A DNA stretch of 43,641 nt from Burkholderiaceae bacterium. Lineage in GTDB: Bacteria > Pseudomonadota > Gammaproteobacteria > Burkholderiales > Burkholderiaceae_C. The DNA is taken from assembly GCA_017856435.1 (NCBI GenBank), contig JAFMFB010000019.1, positions 1 through 43,641 of the forward strand, read 5' to 3'. Positions 34,336 through 42,297 of the stretch are shown in pieces (position 1 is the stretch's first letter; each line of letters begins with the position of its first letter). The notes below the pieces were generated by a model. That model searched no databases and was not told the DNA's origin. It was given only the letters and a program-made list of their open reading frames with translations. Made by a program: the position numbers and the translations under genes.

Positions 34336-35709
34336 TTAGCCGGCAACCGCCTTGATGCGGGCGATCATTTCATCGACGGCCTTGTCCACCGGAACCTTGT
34401 CGTTGAGAACTCGGTTCATGGCTTTGGCCCAGACATTCTCATTGTTCAGCACGGTGAACTTGAAGTTCTTGGTGAACTCAAAGGGTGAGGTGCCGTTCAT
34501 GAACTGGTTGTAGACAGCCAGGCGGTGCGGGTCATTTTTCCAGAAGGGGCTTTGTTGGGCCTTCTTGGCGACGGGGAACCAGCGGCCGCTGGCGCCTTCA
34601 ACATAGGGGGTCAGGTTTTCTTCCTGCAACATGAACTTGACGAACTCCATGGCCCGCTTCTTGTTCTTGGCGTCCTTGAAGATCACCCCGGTCTTGACCG
34701 CGGCACGGTAGGTCATCTTGCTGCCGTCAGGCTTGTTGGGGAAACCTGCAGTGGCAATCAGCTCGCCGTAGTTTTTCTTGGCCGTGGCGCGTTGAGCTTC
34801 AGTCAGTGATGCGTTATTGGAGTCATCCAGCCATTTGGTGGCGATTGAGATGGTGGCGTTGTGCGTCATCACGATGGTCTTGTTGTGAAAGGCGACGTTG
34901 TTGTCCGGGTCCTTCCAGGCGGTGGATGAGGGCGGGGTGCAGCTCTTGGCGTAGGCCGAGGTGTAGTCGGTCATGGCACTGATCAGGCCCTGGCGCACTG
35001 CCGGGTCATCCACCAGCAACTTGCCCGAATCGCTGACCAGCTTGACGTTGTAGGCGTCCATGAAGGTCAGGAAAGAGTAGAAGGAGTCGCTGGAGTCAAC
35101 GCCCATCGGATAGCCGGTGCCATAGGTGCGCTGACCGCTTTTTTTGCGATGGCCAGCTTGAACTTTCTCGCACCAGAAACTCCAGAAACCTTGCCAGTCC
35201 TTCGGGATATCGCTTTCCTTGAAGCCGGCATCAGCCAGCATGTCCTTCCAGTACTGAATGTGCATGGTCTGCTGTTTCAGCGGAAACGCGTAGTAGGCGC
35301 GCTTCTTGGCGGCATCGTTGTAGAGAAAAGTGGTTGACAAGGCACCCGGCTCAAACTGGCTGCGAATCGGATCGATGATGCTGGAGATATCTTCCAGCTT
35401 GCCGTCATAGGCCCACTTGGAAGTAACCTGGAAGTCATAGACATCGGAGTAGGCCACATCGGGCGGGGTGCCAGCGTCCAGCGCGGCAACTGTCTTGGGA
35501 ATGGTGTCCTGAATCGGGTACTGCGACAGCTCGACCTTGACCTTGGTCTTGGCCTCAAATTTCTTGACGGCCGCGTACAGGGCATCATCCTCACCCTTGT
35601 AAAAACCTTTGACCCACCAGACATTGAGCTTTTCCTGGGCCAGGGCCTGGGCGCCGCCCAGCAGACCCGCCGCCACCATGGTTGTAGCGAGAATTGTTTT
35701 TAGTTTCAT
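34336..35709 (-). CDS. ABC transporter extracellular solute-binding protein (family 1, sugar type)
   Basis: 457 aa periplasmic receptor. Sec signal at about 1-25 (TTMVAAGLLGGAQALAQ), with no lipobox Cys. The start has AGGAGA close upstream. EKLNVWWVKGFYKGEDD, LDAGTPPDVAYSDV and SGRWFPVAKKAQQSPFW are typical of the MalE-like fold. It heads the operon that continues through permeases, ATPase, idnO, idnD and the cupin, which points to an aldonate or ketoaldonate ligand rather than a neutral sugar. A TTGGT palindrome lies 19 bases before its ATG. Confidence 0.93.
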   Translation of the reverse strand: MKLKTILATTMVAAGLLGGAQALAQEKLNVWWVKGFYKGEDDALYAAVKKFEAKTKVKVELSQYPIQDTIPKTVAALDAGTPPDVAYSDVYDFQVTSKWAYDGKLEDISSIIDPIRSQFEPGALSTTFLYNDAAKKRAYYAFPLKQQTMHIQYWKDMLADAGFKESDIPKDWQGFWSFWCEKVQAGHRKKSGQRTYGTGYPMGVDSSDSFYSFLTFMDAYNVKLVSDSGKLLVDDPAVRQGLISAMTDYTSAYAKSCTPPSSTAWKDPDNNVAFHNKTIVMTHNATISIATKWLDDSNNASLTEAQRATAKKNYGELIATAGFPNKPDGSKMTYRAAVKTGVIFKDAKNKKRAMEFVKFMLQEENLTPYVEGASGRWFPVAKKAQQSPFWKNDPHRLAVYNQFMNGTSPFEFTKNFKFTVLNNENVWAKAMNRVLNDKVPVDKAVDEMIARIKAVAG

Positions 35710-35728
35710 GCAGTTCTCCTTGAGGTAG

Positions 35729-35742
35729 TTTGGTCAACCAAA
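35729..35742. promoter_or_regulatory. palindrome TTTGGT-CA-ACCAAA upstream of the ABC operon
   Basis: Two perfect 6-bp arms around CA, just upstream of the receptor ATG on the minus strand and inside the 106-base spacer to the 2-hydroxyacid dehydrogenase gene. TTGGT/ACCAA arms are the usual core for FCD-type GntR operators. A second small inverted repeat, TTGTT-GATA-AACAA, is at 35752-35765. Regulator identity is inference. Confidence 0.6.
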
Positions 35743-35815
35743 GGGCCGACCTTGTTGATAAACAAATGATAGAGCTTAAGAAGTCAGTTTGCCCAGCTAT
35801 GGAAAACCCTGCCCT

Positions 35816-36778
35816 TCAACGGCATTCGGGCACGGGCGTGATCAGCGGGACGCCGGCAAAATGCGCTTTCAGGTTGTCAAAGGCCAGATTGGCCATGGCC
35901 CGGCGGGTTTCGTGGGTCGCGCTGCCAACATGCGGTGTCAGCACCACATTGGGCAGATTGAGCAGGCGTTGCGGCACTTCAGGCTCCTTGGCAAAAACAT
36001 CCAGTCCGGCGCCGGCAATCACGCCCTTTTCCAGGGCTTCCATCAGGGCATCCTGGTCCATGACTGAACCGCGGGCCACATTGATGACATAGCCCCGGGG
36101 GCCTAATGCCTTGAGAACCTCAGCATTGATCATGTGTCGGGTGGCGGCCCCGCCGGGGGTGATCACCACCAGAAAGTCTGATTCGGCCGCCAGCGCTGTG
36201 ACACTTGGCAGATAGCGGTAAGGCAGGGCAGGTCTTGGATTGCGCGCGGTGTAAGCAATCGGCATGCCAAAGGCAAGGCCACGGCTGGCAATAGCCTGGC
36301 CAATGCGCCCCATACCCACAATGCCCAGCCGGCTGCCGGACATCTTGCGCTGCAGTGGCATGCCGCCCTGGAGCCACTGACCCTGGCGAATGAATTGGTC
36401 TGACTGGGGTATGGCACGCGCCACCGATAGCATCAGCGCCAGCGCCAGATCAGCCACATCATCGTTGAGCACATCAGGGGTATGGGTGACGGGTATCTTG
36501 CGCGCCTTGGCTGCGGGCACGTCCACCCCGTCGTAGCCCACGCCCATGACCGAAATAATTTCCAGAGCTGGCAACTTGGCGATGAGTTCGGCGCTGACGG
36601 TGGATTCGCCACCGGCTGCTATGGCGCGGATGCGCGGGGCGGCAGCGGCCAGGGCGGTGGGATCGGTCTGGTGCAGTCGGTCATGTACGATGAAGTTGGC
36701 ATTGAGCAGCTCCATGTATAGCGGCGACAGCTTGGTTGCGGTCAGGACTTCTGGCTTGGACACTTCTGATGTAGACAT
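35816..36778 (-). CDS. D-2-hydroxyacid dehydrogenase (GhrB/2-ketoaldonate reductase type)
   Basis: 320 aa. GIVGMGRIG binds NAD(P)H; Arg in NVARGSVMDQ, Glu in DVFAKEP and His in TPHVGSATHETRRAM complete the catalytic set. It resembles the protein at 3375-4316 along its C-terminal half. Enzymes of this group can reduce 2-keto-D-gluconate to gluconate and 2-keto-L-gulonate to L-idonate, which would feed the IdnD/IdnO genes downstream. It lies 106 bases before the ABC receptor gene on the same strand and is divergent from the IlvD-type gene. Confidence 0.9.
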   Translation of the reverse strand: MSTSEVSKPEVLTATKLSPLYMELLNANFIVHDRLHQTDPTALAAAAPRIRAIAAGGESTVSAELIAKLPALEIISVMGVGYDGVDVPAAKARKIPVTHTPDVLNDDVADLALALMLSVARAIPQSDQFIRQGQWLQGGMPLQRKMSGSRLGIVGMGRIGQAIASRGLAFGMPIAYTARNPRPALPYRYLPSVTALAAESDFLVVITPGGAATRHMINAEVLKALGPRGYVINVARGSVMDQDALMEALEKGVIAGAGLDVFAKEPEVPQRLLNLPNVVLTPHVGSATHETRRAMANLAFDNLKAHFAGVPLITPVPECR

Positions 36779-36838
36779 TTGGCAAACTTGAAATAATGTT
36801 TTTATTTTCGAAAACCCGGCACTTTGCCGTGAATGATT

Positions 36839-36852
36839 ATCATATTACCAAT
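36839..36852 (+). promoter_or_regulatory. candidate operator ATCATATTACCAAT
   Basis: In the 156-base divergent spacer between the 2-hydroxyacid dehydrogenase (minus) and the IlvD-type dehydratase (plus), 82 bases before the latter's ATG. It differs from the site at 19897-19910 at one position of 14 and has the same orientation and nearly the same distance to the plus-strand gene. A perfect TTTTCGAAAA palindrome also lies at 36805-36814. Confidence 0.6.
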
Positions 36853-36934
36853 AGTGCCCAGCCCCTGAAACTCGCTTGGCCATTCACTAGATACAAACCC
36901 TAGTTCCTCGACCTACCTTAGAGCGATTCACACC

Positions 36935-38671
36935 ATGAGCGACAACCCAAGAAAGAAACCCGCCGACCTGCGCAGCCAGCAGTGGTTTGGCCGACAGGAC
37001 CGTGACGGTTTTGCTTACCGAAGCTGGATGAAGGGCAAGGGCGTTCCCCATGACCAGTTCGACGGCCGGCCGGTGATCGGTATCTGCAATACCTTCAGCG
37101 AATTGACCCCCTGCAATTCGCATTTCAGAACCCTGGCCGAGCAGGTCAAGATTGGCGTCTATGAGGCGGGCGGTTTTCCCCTGGAGTTTCCGGTGATGTC
37201 GCTGGGCGAGACCATGCTTCGCCCGACGGCCATGCTGTACCGCAATCTGGCCTCCATGGATGTGGAAGAAAGCATCCGCGGCAACCCCATTGACGGTGTG
37301 GTGCTGCTGATGGGGTGCGACAAGACCACGCCCTCATTGCTGATGGGCGCGGCCAGTGCGGGCCTGCCGACGATCGGTGTGTCGGGTGGGCCCATGCTCA
37401 ACGGCAAGTGGCGCGGCCAGGAGCTGGGCTCGGGCACCGGGGTGTGGAGCATGAGCGAGCAGGTGCGTGCCGGCACTCTGAGGTTGCAGGACTTCATGGA
37501 GGCCGAGAGTTGCATGCACCGCAGCCATGGCCACTGCATGACCATGGGCACGGCTTCCACCATGGCCAGTATGGTGGAGGCGCTGGGCATCGGGCTGCCT
37601 GGCAATGCGGCCTACCCGGCGGTGGATGGCCGGCGCAATGTGCTCGCGCGCAGTGCCGGGCGGCGCATCGTGGAGATGGTTCACAGCGATCAGACCATCA
37701 GCCAGGTGCTCACCCGCGAAGCCTTCGAGAATGCCATCCGCACCCTGGCCGCCATCGGCGGGTCAACCAACGCGGTCATTCACCTGATTGCCATTGCTGG
37801 CCGACTGGGCCTGTCGCTCACCATTGATGACTTCGAGCGCTTGGGCAGCGAGCTTCCCTGCCTGGTCAACCTGCAACCTTCGGGCGAGCATTTGATGGAA
37901 GACTTCTGTTACGCCGGTGGCTTGCCAGTGGTGATGAAAGAGATACAGCATCTTTTGCACACGGGGATCGTCACAGCCAGCGGCAAGACCGTCGGCGAGA
38001 ACATCGCCAGCGCCGAGAATTACGACCCTCGTGTGATCAAACCCTTTGCCAAACCCTTCAAGGAAAAGGCGGGCATCGCCATCTTGCGTGGCAACCTGGC
38101 CCCGCGCGGGGCGGTCATCAAGCCCAGCGCGGCTACCCCATCACTCATGGTGCACACCGGGCGCGCCGTGGTGTTCGAGGACAGCGACGATTTTCATGCC
38201 CGCATCGATGACGAAAGCCTGGATGTTGACGAGACCTGCATCCTGGTGCTCAAGAACTGTGGCCCCAAGGGCTACCCGGGTATGGCCGAGGTCGGCAATA
38301 TGCCGCTGCCACCCAAGGTGCTGCGCAAAGGCATCACCGACATGGTGCGCATCAGCGATGCGCGCATGAGTGGCACAGCCTACGGTACCGTTGTGCTGCA
38401 TACCGCGCCAGAGGCGGCCGCCGGCGGCCCGCTCGCTGTGGTGCGCAATGGCGATCTGATCGAGCTCAACGTGCCTGAACGCAAATTGCACCTGCATATC
38501 AGTGAAGAGGAGCTCAAGACACGGCTGGCCAGCTGGAAGGCACCCGAGCCACCGCTCAAGAGCGGCTACTGGAAACTCTATATCGACCATGTCCTGCAAG
38601 CCGACCAGGGCGCAGACCTTGACTTCCTGGTTGGCCAACGCGGCGCCTTCGTCCCGAAAGACAACCATTGA
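36935..38671 (+). CDS. IlvD/Edd-family sugar-acid dehydratase (L-arabinonate dehydratase type)
   Basis: 578 aa. The [2Fe-2S] cysteines are Cys60 (LTPCNSH), Cys128 (MGCDKTT) and Cys201 (GHCMTMGTAST), matching with a one-residue offset the cluster of the characterised L-arabinonate dehydratase. AIGGSTNAVIHL, NCGPKGYPGMAEVGNM and RISDARMSGTAYGTVVLH are further family marks. It removes water from aldonates such as L-arabinonate, D-galactonate or D-gluconate to give 2-keto-3-deoxy acids. The kinases and aldolase downstream (KdgK, DgoK, DgoA) point to hexonates. Promoter region shared with the 2-hydroxyacid dehydrogenase. Confidence 0.93.
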   Translation: MSDNPRKKPADLRSQQWFGRQDRDGFAYRSWMKGKGVPHDQFDGRPVIGICNTFSELTPCNSHFRTLAEQVKIGVYEAGGFPLEFPVMSLGETMLRPTAMLYRNLASMDVEESIRGNPIDGVVLLMGCDKTTPSLLMGAASAGLPTIGVSGGPMLNGKWRGQELGSGTGVWSMSEQVRAGTLRLQDFMEAESCMHRSHGHCMTMGTASTMASMVEALGIGLPGNAAYPAVDGRRNVLARSAGRRIVEMVHSDQTISQVLTREAFENAIRTLAAIGGSTNAVIHLIAIAGRLGLSLTIDDFERLGSELPCLVNLQPSGEHLMEDFCYAGGLPVVMKEIQHLLHTGIVTASGKTVGENIASAENYDPRVIKPFAKPFKEKAGIAILRGNLAPRGAVIKPSAATPSLMVHTGRAVVFEDSDDFHARIDDESLDVDETCILVLKNCGPKGYPGMAEVGNMPLPPKVLRKGITDMVRISDARMSGTAYGTVVLHTAPEAAAGGPLAVVRNGDLIELNVPERKLHLHISEEELKTRLASWKAPEPPLKSGYWKLYIDHVLQADQGADLDFLVGQRGAFVPKDNH

Positions 38672-38773
38672 AATGCGAAGCGTTTCTGTGGTTGTGACTA
38701 AGCCTCTTAGCCAAGTTACAGCTATTGCGCGAACAACACAATCTTCATTTCTCAATTTGCAGGGTCTTGAATC

Positions 38774-39778
38774 ATGAAACTTCTTGTTACCGGTGGCGGC
38801 GGCTTTCTCGGCGCTCGTTTGTCGCGTGAACTTCTCAAAAGAGAGCAGCTCGCAGGGCAAAAAATTACCCAACTGCATATTGCTGACCTGGTGGCGCCAC
38901 CACCGGATCTGGCTGCCGATGCACGCGTGACAGCCCATGTGGGCAAGATGCTGGAGCAGGGGCAGATGCTGGCAAGCGGCTTTGATGGCGTGTTTCACCT
39001 GGCCTCAGCCGTCTCGGGGGAGTGCGAACTTGATTTCGACCTTGGCCTGCGTTCCAACCTGGACAGCACCCGTCTTCTGCTCGATGGCCTGCGCGCGGCT
39101 GCCAACCAGCCACGGCTTGTGTTTTCAAGTTCGGTCGCGGTTTTCGGCCCCGATCCGTCCAACCCCCTACCCGATGTCGTCACCGACACTACGCTGCCTT
39201 CACCCCAGACCTCCTATGGCACGCACAAGTTGATGAGCGAGTACCTGATTGCAGACTACACCCGCAAGGGCTATATCGACGGCCGCTCTGCCCGACTGAT
39301 GACAGTCAGTGTTCGACCGGGACGCCCCAACGGTGCGGCCTCCTCTTTCTTCAGCGGCATCATTCGCGAGCCTCTGGCGGGTCAGGATACGGTATGCCCG
39401 GTCGATCCGGATGTAACCCACCCGATTGCCTCGCCCACCAACACCGTCAGCAGCCTGATCCGGGTCTTTGAAGCCAGTGCCTCTGAAATGGGTGGCCGAC
39501 TGGCCATCAACCTGCCTGGCCTGACCATGCGGGTGGGTGACATGCTGGCCGCGTTGGAGCAGGTGGCCGGACAGAAAGTGCGTCAGCGGGTTCGCTTCGA
39601 GCGCGATGAGCGCATCGCCGCGATTGTGGCCAACTGGGCGCGAGGCGCTTCGGCCCAACGGGCGGGTGCGCTGGGGCTCAGGCCGGACGCCTCGTTTCAG
39701 GACATCATCCGGCAATACATTGATGATTGCCGCACGCAGCCCGGATACCCGGCCCAGGCGCTGGACGGCTTGAAGTAA
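38774..39778 (+). CDS. NAD-dependent epimerase-type dehydrogenase (DenD-like)
   Basis: 334 aa. NAD motif VTGGGGFLG at the N-terminus, catalytic SSSVAVFG and SYGTHK, and MTVSVRPGRPNGAASSFFSGIIREPL, a pattern I associate with D-erythronate dehydrogenase (DenD). The enzymes that usually accompany DenD (3-oxo-tetronate isomerase, kinase and decarboxylase) are not here. Instead it sits between an aldonate dehydratase and KdgK, so it may oxidise a longer sugar acid. A 102-base spacer with a CTAAG-CCT-CTTAG repeat separates it from the dehydratase gene; AGGG precedes the ATG. Confidence 0.85.
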   Translation: MKLLVTGGGGFLGARLSRELLKREQLAGQKITQLHIADLVAPPPDLAADARVTAHVGKMLEQGQMLASGFDGVFHLASAVSGECELDFDLGLRSNLDSTRLLLDGLRAAANQPRLVFSSSVAVFGPDPSNPLPDVVTDTTLPSPQTSYGTHKLMSEYLIADYTRKGYIDGRSARLMTVSVRPGRPNGAASSFFSGIIREPLAGQDTVCPVDPDVTHPIASPTNTVSSLIRVFEASASEMGGRLAINLPGLTMRVGDMLAALEQVAGQKVRQRVRFERDERIAAIVANWARGASAQRAGALGLRPDASFQDIIRQYIDDCRTQPGYPAQALDGLK

Positions 39779-39785
39779 ACCCGCA

Positions 39786-40715
39786 ATGCAAAAATCCTTC
39801 GATGTGGTGGCCTTGGGTGAGGCCATGCTCGAGTTCAACCAGACCTCACCCGGCCAGCCGCACTATCTGCAGGGATTTGGGGGTGACACCAGCAATGCCC
39901 TGATCGCTGCCGCGCGTTGCGGGGTTCGCGCTGCTTACCTGACCCGTGTCGGTGCCGATGCCTTTGGCCAGGCCCTGCTGGATCTGTGGCAGCGAGAGGC
40001 CGTGGATGTCTCTGCCATCGAGCGTGACAGCGGCCATCCAACCGGGATTTATTTTGTCACCCATGGCGCGCAAGGCCATGAGTTCAGCTACCTGCGCGCG
40101 GGCTCGGCGGCCAGCCGGATGAGCCCGCTCTGGCTTGAAAGCTCGCCAGTGGTCAGGTTGCTGCAATCAACCCGCTACCTGCATGCATCGGGGATCTCGA
40201 TGGCCATCTCAACCAGTGCCTGCGACGCGGTGCTTGCCGCCATGCAGCGGGTGCATTCAGCAGGAGGACAGGTCTCTTTTGATGCCAATCTGCGCCTCAA
40301 GTTGTGGCCATTGGCCCGTGCGCGCGCTTGCATTGCCCAGGCCGTGGCCTACAGTGACATTTTTCTGCCCAGTCTGGACGACGCCTTGCATTTGTGCGGT
40401 CGAGATGATCCCGATGCCATCGTGGACTGGGGGCATCAGTTGGGTGCGCCCACCGTGGTGCTCAAGCTGGGGGCTGACGGGGCTCTGGTCAGTGATGGCG
40501 TTCGTCGCCAGCGTATCGCAGCCCACCCGGTCAAGCTGGTGGATGCGACGGGGGCTGGCGACTGCTTTAGCGGCAACCTGCTGGCGCGGATGAGTCAGGG
40601 CGCCGACCTGTTTGAAGCGGCACGCTACGCCAACGCGGCCGCGGCGCTGGCGGTGCAGGGCTTTGGGGCCGTCGCGCCACTGCCAATCCCAAAGGCTGTA
40701 GCGGCCTTGTTATGA
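39786..40715 (+). CDS. kdgK: PfkB-family 2-keto-3-deoxygluconate kinase
   Basis: 309 aa ribokinase-fold enzyme. The N-terminal substrate glycines are in LQGFGGDTSNALI, and the C-terminal signature DATGAGDCFSGN holds the catalytic Asp near 259. FDANLRLKLW and SYLRAGSAAS are found in 2-keto-3-deoxygluconate kinases. It makes KDPG, the substrate of Eda at 16369. It starts seven bases after the DenD-like gene, and its end overlaps the dgoK start by four bases. Confidence 0.9.
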   Translation: MQKSFDVVALGEAMLEFNQTSPGQPHYLQGFGGDTSNALIAAARCGVRAAYLTRVGADAFGQALLDLWQREAVDVSAIERDSGHPTGIYFVTHGAQGHEFSYLRAGSAASRMSPLWLESSPVVRLLQSTRYLHASGISMAISTSACDAVLAAMQRVHSAGGQVSFDANLRLKLWPLARARACIAQAVAYSDIFLPSLDDALHLCGRDDPDAIVDWGHQLGAPTVVLKLGADGALVSDGVRRQRIAAHPVKLVDATGAGDCFSGNLLARMSQGADLFEAARYANAAAALAVQGFGAVAPLPIPKAVAALL

Positions 40716-41635
40716 AACCGGTTCTGCTTGCAGTTGACTGGGGCACATCTTCACTGCGCGGGGCCTTGCTTGACGCTCAAGGTCAGCTGATCACAGACCG
40801 TGCCTTTGCCCGGGGCATTCTCAGTGTGAGTCCCGGTGGTTTTGCGGCGGCGTTTGACGAGTGTTTTGGTGACTGGTTGCGCCACACGCCTGACCTTCTG
40901 TGCCTGATGGCGGGTATGGTGGGCAGCCGGCAGGGCTGGCAGGAGGCGCCTTACTGCGCCTGCCCGGCAGGCTTTGAGGACATCGCCGCGCATCTGGCCT
41001 GGGTGCAGCCCGGGCGCATCGCCATCGTGCCGGGGCTCAGTTGCGAGCGCCCGGGCCTTGCCGGCGACGCCCTGCTTGCGCGCGTGCCCGACGTGATGCG
41101 GGGCGAGGAGACGCAGGTCTTTGGTGCCTTGGGCACGCTCGGCCTGTCGCAGGCGCGACTGGTGCTGCCCGGCACGCACAGCAAGTGGGTGCGGGTGCAG
41201 GCGGGGCGAATTGTTGAATTCACCACCTGCATGACCGGTGAGGTTTTTGCCCTGTTGCGCCAGCACTCCATCTTGGCGCGCACCCTGCCCGCGGAGGACG
41301 CAGCGCTCAACGCAGCGGCCTTTACCAGTGCTGTGCAATTGGCCCTGGGGTCACCCAGCCTGCTGCAAACCGCCTTCAGCACACGCACCTTGTCCTTGTT
41401 TGAAAAAATGAACCCGTCGCAGCTGGCAAGTCATCTCTCGGGGCTGGTGATTGGTGAAGAGTTGCGTGCCCAGCAGCTCAGCGCGGGAGAGCAGGTGGTG
41501 CTGATTGGCAGTGCCGGATTGACCGAGCGCTATCAGCTGGCTTTGGCGCAATGCGGTGTTGCGTGTCTCAGTCCTGGCGCGCAGGTCACCTGGGCAGGGC
41601 TGCATGCCATTGCAAAGACACTGAGGACCGCATGA
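40712..41635 (+). CDS. dgoK: 2-dehydro-3-deoxygalactonokinase
   Basis: 307 aa of the DgoK family: AVDWGTSSLRGALLD at the start forms the phosphate loop, followed by CLMAGMVGSRQGWQEAPY, PGLSCERPG, RGEETQVFGAL and LPGTHSKWVRV. It phosphorylates 2-keto-3-deoxy-D-galactonate. It is coupled by ATGA overlaps to kdgK upstream and the aldolase gene downstream. Having kinases for both C4 epimers side by side is notable. Confidence 0.94.
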   Translation: MKPVLLAVDWGTSSLRGALLDAQGQLITDRAFARGILSVSPGGFAAAFDECFGDWLRHTPDLLCLMAGMVGSRQGWQEAPYCACPAGFEDIAAHLAWVQPGRIAIVPGLSCERPGLAGDALLARVPDVMRGEETQVFGALGTLGLSQARLVLPGTHSKWVRVQAGRIVEFTTCMTGEVFALLRQHSILARTLPAEDAALNAAAFTSAVQLALGSPSLLQTAFSTRTLSLFEKMNPSQLASHLSGLVIGEELRAQQLSAGEQVVLIGSAGLTERYQLALAQCGVACLSPGAQVTWAGLHAIAKTLRTA

Positions 41636-42261
41636 ATCCACAAGAAAAATTCGTTCGCGCCATGCAGACGCTGCCCCTGGTCGGCATCCTGCGGGGCATC
41701 ACGCCACAGGAGGCCCTGCCCGTAGGTGCCGCGCTCACCGGCGAAGGCTGGGGCCTGATCGAGGTGCCACTCAACTCGCCCGACCCGATCCAGAGCATTG
41801 CCCTGCTTGCTGCGCATCAGCCGCAGGCGCTGGTGGGTGCGGGCACGGTGCTTACCGTGCAGCAGGTACGTGACGTGCACGCCGCCGGTGGCCAGTTGAT
41901 CGTGTCACCCAACTACAACGAAGAGGTGGTGCGCGAGGCCGCGCGGCGTGAGCTGGTCTGCCTGCCTGGCGTCATGACCCCCAGCGAGGCCTTCGCTGCG
42001 CTGGCTGCCGGCGCACACGGTTTGAAGCTATTTCCTGCCGAGATGATCAGCCCTGCCACGGTGAAAGCATTGCGCGCGGTGCTGCCAGCCCAGACCTTGT
42101 TGCTGCCCGTGGGCGGCATCACTCCGGACAATATGACGCCCTACCGTGCGGCTGGTGCCAATGGCTTTGGCATCGGCTCGGCCCTGTTCAAGCCGGGCAT
42201 GACAACAGTGCAGGTTCACCAACAGGCCCGGAGGTTTGCCAGCGCCTGGCAGCCAGCCTGA
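41632..42261 (+). CDS. dgoA: 2-dehydro-3-deoxy-6-phosphogalactonate aldolase
   Basis: 209 aa from ATG 41632, which overlaps the dgoK stop; the longer open frame lies inside dgoK. Glu44 in LIEVPLNSP, GAGTVLT, SPNYNEEV, Schiff-base Lys132 in GLKLFPAE and LPVGGITPDN define the DgoA branch of KDPG-type aldolases. It yields pyruvate and glyceraldehyde 3-phosphate, the last step of the De Ley-Doudoroff route. Last gene of the 36935-42261 run. Confidence 0.94.
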   Translation: MNPQEKFVRAMQTLPLVGILRGITPQEALPVGAALTGEGWGLIEVPLNSPDPIQSIALLAAHQPQALVGAGTVLTVQQVRDVHAAGGQLIVSPNYNEEVVREAARRELVCLPGVMTPSEAFAALAAGAHGLKLFPAEMISPATVKALRAVLPAQTLLLPVGGITPDNMTPYRAAGANGFGIGSALFKPGMTTVQVHQQARRFASAWQPA

Positions 42262-42297
42262 ATTTGCGCTGGCCCGGTCGTCGGTGGCGGTGTCTGT

